Shown here piece after piece: positions 6,137 to 11,699 of a stretch of DNA of 11,699 bases (positions within the stretch are counted from its first letter, which is position 1; each line of letters starts with the position of its first letter). The notes beneath the pieces are model-generated. The model was given only the letters and a program-made list of their open reading frames with translations. It did not search any database and was not told the DNA's origin. This stretch comes from Caldisericota bacterium (GTDB lineage: Bacteria > Caldisericota > Caldisericia > Cryosericales > Cryosericaceae), in assembly GCA_022710025.1 (NCBI GenBank), contig JAKLHS010000012.1, forward strand, positions 1-11,699. Direction: 5' to 3'. The translations under genes and the position numbers were made by a program.

Positions 6137-7977
6137 ACACGTGGGGGATGTGGAAGAAGCATGGTAGGGCACGGGCTCATTTCGTCCTGGAACCCACACG
6201 AATGACATCCAGCCTCTCGGCATGTCACGGTCAGTGCACCGCGTTCTGCAGCGTCGTATTCTGTGCGAAGGAAATCTTCTTTCACACCACATCCAATGAT
6301 GCGCCACGGTATTTCGTCCTGGGGTGCGATACCTCGGTAGAGATAGGTTGCCGGATCGACCCCCGATTGTTCCAGCGCCTTCAACCATGCATCAAACTTG
6401 AACCTCTCTCTCCATGCATCGAAGATTGCCCCGTTTCTCCATGCGCGTTCGATCACATCGGCGACGCGTCGATCACCGCGGCACAGTATCCCTTCCAAAA
6501 AAGCAATGCGTGGGTCGCCAAACTCGACGTGGATTTTGCCTTTGAGCGATCGGAAAGATCTGCGAAGGTACTCGGCTTTGGCATCGCAGGATTGCATCGT
6601 GTCCTGCACGCACCACTGGAAAGGCGTGTCCGGTCGAGGTACGAAGGGATTCACGCTGAGATTGATGGCGATATCTCTTCGAAATGATCTGCCAAACTCA
6701 TAGATCCGGCCGATGAGATCGACCATTGCATCCAGATCTGCCTCGGTCTCTGTGGGTAAACCAAACATGAAATAGAATTTGACGAGATGCCAGCCCTTTC
6801 CGAAGACAACTCGCAGCGTTTCGAACATGGATTCTTCGGTGATGTTCTTGTTGATGACATCACGGAGTCGTTGACTTCCGGCCTCAATGGCAAATGTCAG
6901 CGAACCCTCCCGGGAACGCTTGATCTCATCGGCCAGATATCCCGGGAAGTTTTCCATGCGCAGTGAGGGGAAGGAAATGGCGACCTGGTGTTCTTCGCGA
7001 TATGCTCGAACCAGATCGACCAGCCCCGGAAGATCACTGTAGTCAGTACTGCTGAGGGAAAGCAACCCGATTTCCTCATACCCCGTATTAGTGACGATCT
7101 GCTCCAGCAGAGCTTTTATGGACTCGAGTGAACGTTCCCGCGTAGGCCGGTATGAGATGCCGGCTTCGCAGAATCGACACCCTCGTACGCATCCGCGGAA
7201 GAGCTCTATGACGCCGCGGTCATGGATCAGCTCCCGATAGGGCACAATGGGCGCGACGGGCGCGGGGACGACATCGAGGCTTTGCAGGGTTCTCTTTTGT
7301 ACTATCGCAGGAGCTCCCTTTCGAATAGGATCTGCGATGATGTATCTGCCGTTGTGCGATTGTCTGGTCGCGTACAGGGATGGCACATACACGCCCTTGA
7401 CATCATTGGCAAGGGTATCCAGAGCGATTGAACGATTCTCACTGGCGTCACGGGAGCGGGCCAGACTGCGTACAATATCGGGAAGGAGCTCTTCACCGTC
7501 GCCGATCCCGAATGCGTCCATGAAAGGTGCGAGCGGTTCAGGATTGAAGACGCAGCTACCGCCGGCAATGACGACGGGCCAGTCCGTCCTGTCGGAAGAC
7601 CGGATCGGGATGCCGGCCATGTCGAGTATATTGAGGGCATTCGTATAGGTGAGCTCGGAACCGAGGCTGAAGGCAATGACATCAAAGTCACCGAGGGGCC
7701 GTTTGCTCTCAAGGGAAAACAACGGCTCGTGATGGCGGCGCAACCACTCTTCCAGGTCGCCATATGGAGCAAAGACGCGTTCCGCGAGCACACCTCTCAT
7801 GCTGTTTACGGCATGGTACAGTACCTGGATCCCATAGGAGGACATTCCCACCTCATACAGGTCGGGGTAACAGAGGGCGACGTGGAAGCTTTGCTCCCAT
7901 GCTTTATGGACGGCGTTCAGCTCATTGCCGGCATAGCGCGATGGTCCTTCGAAACGTTCCAGAAAGTGCATATTCAT
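6133..7977 (-). CDS. Radical SAM protein, TIGR03960-like family (uncharacterised)
   Basis: This is a 614-residue radical SAM protein of unknown substrate. The N-terminal part (about 10-240) matches the TIGR03960 pattern: RYAGNELNAV (14-23), CYPDLYEVGMSSYG (36-49), LAERVFAPYGDLEEW (64-78), LFSLESKRPLGDFDV (86-100) and IAGGSCVFNPEPLAPF (137-152). This region is B12-binding-like in the wider family, but no DxHxxG cobalamin motif is visible. The radical SAM core carries the 4Fe-4S cysteines C263, C267 and C270 in RGCVRGCRFC, then LSLSSTDYSDLPGL and FMFGLPTETEADLD (403-416). The C-terminus has a second Cys cluster, C586, C591, C594 and C603, that could hold another metal. ATG 7977 is chosen because GAGG lies 7 bases upstream, at the rodA 3' end; the gap to rodA is 1 base. 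In Clostridia, relatives lie near rodA, next to or fused with a DUF2344 protein, which is absent here. Confidence 0.93.
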   Translation of the reverse strand: MNMHFLERFEGPSRYAGNELNAVHKAWEQSFHVALCYPDLYEVGMSSYGIQVLYHAVNSMRGVLAERVFAPYGDLEEWLRRHHEPLFSLESKRPLGDFDVIAFSLGSELTYTNALNILDMAGIPIRSSDRTDWPVVIAGGSCVFNPEPLAPFMDAFGIGDGEELLPDIVRSLARSRDASENRSIALDTLANDVKGVYVPSLYATRQSHNGRYIIADPIRKGAPAIVQKRTLQSLDVVPAPVAPIVPYRELIHDRGVIELFRGCVRGCRFCEAGISYRPTRERSLESIKALLEQIVTNTGYEEIGLLSLSSTDYSDLPGLVDLVRAYREEHQVAISFPSLRMENFPGYLADEIKRSREGSLTFAIEAGSQRLRDVINKNITEESMFETLRVVFGKGWHLVKFYFMFGLPTETEADLDAMVDLIGRIYEFGRSFRRDIAINLSVNPFVPRPDTPFQWCVQDTMQSCDAKAEYLRRSFRSLKGKIHVEFGDPRIAFLEGILCRGDRRVADVIERAWRNGAIFDAWRERFKFDAWLKALEQSGVDPATYLYRGIAPQDEIPWRIIGCGVKEDFLRTEYDAAERGALTVTCREAGCHSCGFQDEMSPCPTMLLPHPPRV

Positions 7978-7978
7978 G

Positions 7979-9088
7979 TCAAAACCTCAGTTCATCGCGA
8001 GTACGATAGACATTAATCACGATTGATGCAGCAGAGACGTGGGTGAGTAGTGAGGAGCCTCCATAGCTGATGAAAGGAAGGGGGATACCGGTGACGGGGG
8101 ACAACCCGATCGTCATTCCCATGTTGATCAATGCTTGGAGAAACCAGAGGGTCGTTATGCCGATGACGATGTAACGCCCGAAATCATCCGTCAGCGAACG
8201 ATATACCAGAAAGGACGACCAGATCAGCAGAATAAAGAGCATGATGAGCACCGTGCTTCCTGCGAAGCCGAAAAGCTCTCCAACAAGAGAGAACACAAAA
8301 TCCGCATACTGCACCGGGACGAAGGAGAGTGGTGCCTGTGTGCTTCCCGTGACACCTCTTCCCCACAAGCCACCTGAACCTGTTGCAACGATTGATTGGA
8401 TCACGTTATAGCCGCTTCCCAGAGGGTCGCGTTGCGGGTCGAGGAATGTCTCTATGCGTTCCCGCTGGTACGGGCGCAGCCCGGCCCATACGCCACCGGC
8501 GGCAACCGCAAGAATCACGGCAAGAACGGCAAGCTGACGACTGGTAAGCCGGAAATGGACAAGCATGATCACGGAGACGCCCAGCACGAGGATGGAAGTG
8601 CCAAGATCGGGTTCCTTGGCAATCAGTAGGGCCGAGGGAACCGCAATAGCGCAAACCAGCAGTACCCTCAGGGCCGTGTTGAGGTTGCGTCTGGAAAGGG
8701 TAAGGATAAAGGCGACGGCAATGATGACGATCAATTTGTGCAGCTCGCTGGGCTGAAGACCGAACGAACCGACAAGGGGTATCCAACGCCGCGAGCCATA
8801 TGCTCCTCTTCCTATGAACAGGACAAGGATGAGCAATGCCATCTGGATAGCGTAAGCCGGCGTGATAAGGTAACGGAAAGCGCGATATGGAACGAGTTGC
8901 AGTATGACTGCTACTACCAGGCTGATGCCGAGAAGGAGAAGCGTCTTCTGGAAATAGGAGAAGAAACTCCCAAAGTGACCCAGAGTATAGCGCTCTGCCA
9001 AGCTGGCGACGTAGAACGTCGCCAGACCGAACACCAGCAGCAGGATGACGCTGGTTATAAAAAACAGCGGCAGTCGATGAGGCTTCAT
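7979..9088 (-). CDS. rodA: Peptidoglycan glycosyltransferase RodA (SEDS family)
   Basis: RodA is the multi-pass inner-membrane SEDS enzyme that polymerises lipid II into glycan strands for side-wall growth, in complex with PBP2. The protein has 369 residues, normal for RodA, with about ten hydrophobic segments. SEDS landmarks are GRGAYGSRRWIPLVG (93-107), LQPSELHKL (111-119), AKEPDLGTSILVL (157-169), SGYNVIQSIVATGSGGLWG (225-243), FVPVQYADFVFSLVGELFG (257-274) and SPVTGIPLPFISYGGSSLL (330-348). D263 in the ADF element is the predicted catalytic Asp; most relatives have TDF there. FtsW is the alternative, but the mrdA neighbour and the cluster order favour RodA. It starts 9 bases after minC with only a weak Shine-Dalgarno and runs to 1 base before the radical SAM gene, so coupling to minC is likely. 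Confidence 0.93.
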   Translation of the reverse strand: MKPHRLPLFFITSVILLLVFGLATFYVASLAERYTLGHFGSFFSYFQKTLLLLGISLVVAVILQLVPYRAFRYLITPAYAIQMALLILVLFIGRGAYGSRRWIPLVGSFGLQPSELHKLIVIIAVAFILTLSRRNLNTALRVLLVCAIAVPSALLIAKEPDLGTSILVLGVSVIMLVHFRLTSRQLAVLAVILAVAAGGVWAGLRPYQRERIETFLDPQRDPLGSGYNVIQSIVATGSGGLWGRGVTGSTQAPLSFVPVQYADFVFSLVGELFGFAGSTVLIMLFILLIWSSFLVYRSLTDDFGRYIVIGITTLWFLQALINMGMTIGLSPVTGIPLPFISYGGSSLLTHVSAASIVINVYRTRDELRF

Positions 9089-9097
9089 GGGATATAA

Positions 9098-9727
9098 CTA
9101 TTCCACGAAGTGCGTTTGGACTCTCAGTTGACCTTGAGACGCCGTAGCGACATAGTAGTGACCGCGCATCCCGGCAGGGGCGATATGCAGAACAGCGCTG
9201 GCGGTCCCCACGCAGAGAGAAGCTCCTCCTGCGATATCGAGGCAGGCGATGATCGCTCCTTCCTTTCCTTTCGTACCGGCTCGTACTGTTCCTCGAATAG
9301 TGCCGAAGATAAAGCATGACTGAACCGTCTCGATATGCGCTCCCTCAGGAACCGATCCTATGACGACGACATCCTTGGTCGTCTGGATTATCTCGGTGGC
9401 AGCGAGATCTCGTGCGAGAATAAGAGCGGAATCCGCTCCTGATACATTCTTTGCTGACGCACGGACACGGTAATTTCCTATGCTGAGATTGTCGCCGACA
9501 GCTTTTCGTAGCTCTTTTTCAAGAGTGGCGACGGACTTGAGGCCGCAAGATCGATTCTGCAGATCCACGACGAGTCTCAACTGCGGAAGGATGCGATGCT
9601 GCGCGGCGGCCTGTGCAACAAGTGTCCTCTCCGCTTCCTTCCATTTTGCCTTTGGGTTAACAAGGGCGAGAATCTCAGACTGGTTTCCCTTGAAGATAAC
9701 GGAATTGCCGGGGTTAGTTGCTGCCAT
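9098..9727 (-). CDS. minC: Septum site-determining protein MinC (divergent)
   Basis: MinC inhibits FtsZ assembly and normally is placed on the membrane by MinD. The 209-residue length is normal. Residues 1-100 match the MinC N-domain (VIFKGNQSEIL near the start; LVVDLQNRS 52-60), which acts on FtsZ. Residues about 104-185 form the MinC_C beta-helix: TKDVVVIGSVPEGAHIE (117-133), FGTIRGTVRAGTKGKEGAII (141-160) and ACLDI. The start is ATG 9727: GGAGGAG lies just upstream, while the frame's extension to 9775 runs through mrdA and adds nothing MinC-like. The gene overlaps the mrdA 3' end by 14 bases. The MinD-binding RSGQ motif expected at 109-112 reads AATE. No minD or minE follows; rodA comes next. 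The family call is firm, but MinD dependence is doubtful. Confidence 0.88.
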   Translation of the reverse strand: MAATNPGNSVIFKGNQSEILALVNPKAKWKEAERTLVAQAAAQHRILPQLRLVVDLQNRSCGLKSVATLEKELRKAVGDNLSIGNYRVRASAKNVSGADSALILARDLAATEIIQTTKDVVVIGSVPEGAHIETVQSCFIFGTIRGTVRAGTKGKEGAIIACLDIAGGASLCVGTASAVLHIAPAGMRGHYYVATASQGQLRVQTHFVE

Positions 9728-11489
9728 TTTCTCCTCCGTACAGTTCAAAGTACTTCTGTAGCATCTCGTGAACAAGAGGCGACATGCTTGTGCTTCGAGT
9801 ATAGGGCGAGTCTTCGTACATGAGAAGCACGGCTATCCTCGGTGCATCCATGGGAGCGAATGCCGCAAGCCATGTATGATAACGATTTGCCGTTCCGGTT
9901 TCCGCGGTTCCCGTTTTGGCACATACCTCGATGTCTTTGAGCTGAAGGAGCGAAGTGCCGCCAGTCTTGGTTACCTGGTTGAGTCCTTTGCGGACGATTT
10001 CAAGAGTCTCCACAGACACGCCCAGCGTCTCTCGTACGACCGGCGTCGTAGCAGTTCTGGCCTTGGTCACAGGATCGACAGAGGCCAGGAGCAGGTGAGG
10101 ACGCCATAGCGTACCGTTCATGGCTACAGAGCTGAAGATGGCTATGTTGCGGATAGGAGTTTCCAGTACGTAGCCCTGACCGATCCCCATATTCATGGTA
10201 TCGCCTTCATACCATGGAACGCCATATGTATCCATCTTCCATTCTGGCGTAGGGCAGAGGCCCTTGGCCTCGCCGGGGAGATCGATACCGGTCGTCTTGT
10301 CGATACCGTACTTCTTGGCATATGTATCCATAGCATTGATGCCCGTCTTGCTTGCGACCGTGAAGAAATACGAGTCGCAGGAGTCTGCATATGCTTTGTA
10401 GATATCCTCATTGCCGTGCCCGGTTGGCCAGATCCAGCATTTGAACAGACGACCGCCGATCGTCAATCCCCCGGTGCATCTGATGATGGTGTCGTCTGTT
10501 ATGACGCCCGTCTCCAGGCCGGCAGTTCCCGTCACTACCTTGAACGTGCTGGCCGGAGGAAAACGGCCTGCTATGGCTCTGTTGAACAGTGAATGCTGCT
10601 GAGACCATGCTTTCCAGTCTGCATCGCTGATGCCCGTTATGAACTTGTTTGGGTCGAATGTCGGTGCGCTGGCAAGTGCAAGTACCTCGCCGTTGCGAGG
10701 ATCCATCATGATTGCGGCTCCCTTGTTGTCGCCAAGCAGTTTTTCACAGATCTGCTGGAGCTGCACGTCGATTGTCAACACAATGCTCTGTCCTGCGATG
10801 GCCGTCTTTTCCTGCAAGGTCTTGACGGCTTTGCCCTGTGCGTCTACCTCTATGAGTTTCTGGCTTTTCTGGCCGCGCAGAAGCGATTCATATTGCAGTT
10901 CGATGCCGTCCTTGCCGATGGTGTCTTTTACGACATAGCCTTCCGACCGTAGTTCGGTCAGCTCTGTGTCACTGATCTCCCCTGTGTAGCCGAGGATGTG
11001 CGCGGCGGTCGTTCCGAGGGGATAGGATCTCTTTGTGGACATCACTAGCTGGATGCCGGGAAGGTCCGGCTCCCGTTCAGCCAGTTGGAGCGCAACTTCC
11101 TTGCGCACATTTCGTACGACCGTGATTGGGGTGAACGGACTGACCCCGGCTTTGCTGATCGTATCCTTGAGAACCTGTACCGTGATCCCTGTTATCTTGG
11201 CGACAGCAGCGAGCTCACTATCCGTGTCTTTGAGGTCATAGGTAGTTACGACGACGTCGAATGAAGGGACGTCCGTGGCAAGAACTACGCCGTTTCTGTC
11301 CTTGATCTCGCCACGAGGAGCATTGGTACTGATGATACGGAGCCTGTTCTCTTCGGCGACCTGAGCATAATACGATCCCTTGACGACCTGAAGGTAGTAC
11401 AATCTGCCCACGATGCAGATAAACAGGACAGTGACAAGGGCCAGGAGCGAGAGAAAACGGCGAGCCTGAGTCGTCTGCTGCTTATCCAT
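9714..11489 (-). CDS. mrdA: Penicillin-binding protein 2 (elongasome D,D-transpeptidase)
   Basis: This class B PBP crosslinks peptidoglycan during cell elongation as RodA's partner, anchored in the inner membrane with a periplasmic/extracytoplasmic catalytic domain. It has 591 residues. An uncleaved signal anchor (about 12-35) precedes the pedestal domain with NAPRGEIKDRNGVVLATD (56-73), STKRSYPLGTTAAHILGYTG (151-170) and GKDGIELQYESLLRG (192-206). The transpeptidase motifs are SxxK = STFK (S314 nucleophile), SxD = SCD (370-372, the PBP2-type version of SxN) and KTG (525-527) in CAKTGTAETG. C338, C351, H358 and C371 around the active site match a metal-site spacing known from PBP2. ATG 11489 overlaps the upstream membrane gene by 8 bases; the 3' end overlaps minC by 14. 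PBP3/FtsI is less likely, given the rodA and mreD-like neighbours. Confidence 0.95.
   Translation of the reverse strand: MDKQQTTQARRFLSLLALVTVLFICIVGRLYYLQVVKGSYYAQVAEENRLRIISTNAPRGEIKDRNGVVLATDVPSFDVVVTTYDLKDTDSELAAVAKITGITVQVLKDTISKAGVSPFTPITVVRNVRKEVALQLAEREPDLPGIQLVMSTKRSYPLGTTAAHILGYTGEISDTELTELRSEGYVVKDTIGKDGIELQYESLLRGQKSQKLIEVDAQGKAVKTLQEKTAIAGQSIVLTIDVQLQQICEKLLGDNKGAAIMMDPRNGEVLALASAPTFDPNKFITGISDADWKAWSQQHSLFNRAIAGRFPPASTFKVVTGTAGLETGVITDDTIIRCTGGLTIGGRLFKCWIWPTGHGNEDIYKAYADSCDSYFFTVASKTGINAMDTYAKKYGIDKTTGIDLPGEAKGLCPTPEWKMDTYGVPWYEGDTMNMGIGQGYVLETPIRNIAIFSSVAMNGTLWRPHLLLASVDPVTKARTATTPVVRETLGVSVETLEIVRKGLNQVTKTGGTSLLQLKDIEVCAKTGTAETGTANRYHTWLAAFAPMDAPRIAVLLMYEDSPYTRSTSMSPLVHEMLQKYFELYGGENGSN
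9731..9737 (-). promoter_or_regulatory. Strong ribosome binding site deciding the minC start
   Basis: The minus strand reads GGAGGAG, with its GGAGG core 5 bases before ATG 9727, inside the 3' end of mrdA. It rules out the longer reading from 9775 and shows that minC initiates independently as well as overlapping mrdA. Confidence 0.75.
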
Positions 11490-11699
11490 TGACTTGTTCC
11501 AAAGAGGGATGTCGTATGAGATGCCACGTGATCGTGAAACCGGCCACAGTTGCCACTAGCGCGTATATCAGAAGTGTCTCGCTCCCGGCATACGCGCCCT
11601 CGCCGGAAAACGCGACCAGCGCCAGAACTGTTGCAACATATGAGGTGGTGAAGACGAAGCGGCTGAGATGAGCCGAGAGCTGTTTCACATAAGGGGAAA
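11482..11699 (-). CDS. Small integral membrane protein, probable C-terminal part of MreD (cut by window)
   Basis: About 72 residues are visible and the frame is open to the window edge. Two hydrophobic segments can be seen: FVFTTSYVATVLALVAF and LLIYALVATVAGFTITWHLI, ending in a short polar tail HPSLEQVNG. A GTG at 11688 could start a 68-residue protein, but residues continue in frame before it and there is no clear Shine-Dalgarno in the few bases available. A cut-off longer protein is therefore more likely. MreD is proposed mainly from position: mreD precedes mrdA in many bacteria, and the 8-base overlap with mrdA fits an mre operon. The sequence itself carries no diagnostic motif; any small membrane protein remains possible. 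Confidence 0.45.
   Translation of the reverse strand, partial: SPYVKQLSAHLSRFVFTTSYVATVLALVAFSGEGAYAGSETLLIYALVATVAGFTITWHLIRHPSLEQVNG

Noticed and set aside
6148..6687. 179-codon plus-strand frame opposite the radical SAM gene
   Set aside because: It is antisense to the C-terminal part of the radical SAM protein, with no domain and no ribosome binding site.
8406..9317. 303-codon minus-strand frame overlapping rodA and minC
   Set aside because: It is an alternative frame of the same strand, rich in Arg and Ser, without membrane segments or motifs. The rodA and minC frames carry all family signatures.
9728..9775. Longer minC reading from 9775
   Set aside because: The 16 extra residues lie inside mrdA, do not resemble MinC, and are bypassed by the GGAGGAG site before ATG 9727.
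1..11699. tRNA, rRNA, CRISPR, insertion sequence, riboswitch
   Set aside because: Coding sequence fills almost the whole window. No repeat array, transposase motif, terminal inverted repeat, cloverleaf or gap large enough for a riboswitch was seen.

Overview
The window is a dense, all-coding stretch of a bacterial chromosome with moderately high GC (mid-50s % by eye). It has no RNA gene, no mobile element, no CRISPR array and no gap over 60 bases between genes. Codon use and base composition look even throughout, so it reads as core genome rather than an acquired island. The two-subunit glycine decarboxylase (GcvPA + GcvPB) is typical of Gram-positive and several deep-branching lineages. The order mreD-mrdA-minC-rodA-radical SAM resembles the wall/division cluster of Clostridia. 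A Firmicutes-like or deep-branching anaerobic lineage is the best guess (inference); Caldiserica/Cryosericota-type bacteria would also fit, but nothing here proves it.

Left half, + strand (2-5767): gcvPA (5' end outside the window), gcvPB, argS, rbfA and an NrnA-type DHH phosphoesterase. Spacing is 10, 4, 45 and -11 bases, which suggests one operon. It joins one-carbon/glycine metabolism, arginyl-tRNA charging, 30S maturation and nanoRNA turnover. The rbfA-nrnA pair is a familiar neighbourhood, but its usual partners infB and truB are not here; argS sits upstream instead.

Right half, - strand (11699 down to 5757): the 3' part of a small membrane protein that is probably MreD, then mrdA (PBP2), minC, rodA, a TIGR03960-type radical SAM protein, and a 107-residue Tic20/DUF4870-like membrane protein. 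Genes overlap by 8 and 14 bases or are separated by 9, 1 and 52 bases, so this is a second tightly coupled operon. PBP2 (transpeptidase) and RodA (glycosyltransferase) form the elongasome peptidoglycan synthase. MinC is the FtsZ inhibitor that would link elongation to division-site choice.

The two operons converge, and their last genes overlap tail to tail by 11 bases (5757-5767) with no visible terminator. I do not see a clearly new multi-gene system. The points most worth a second look are MinC, whose MinD-binding RSGQ motif reads AATE and which has no minD beside it; the radical SAM gene without its usual DUF2344 partner inside a cell-shape operon; and a possible 15-codon coupling peptide between argS and rbfA.
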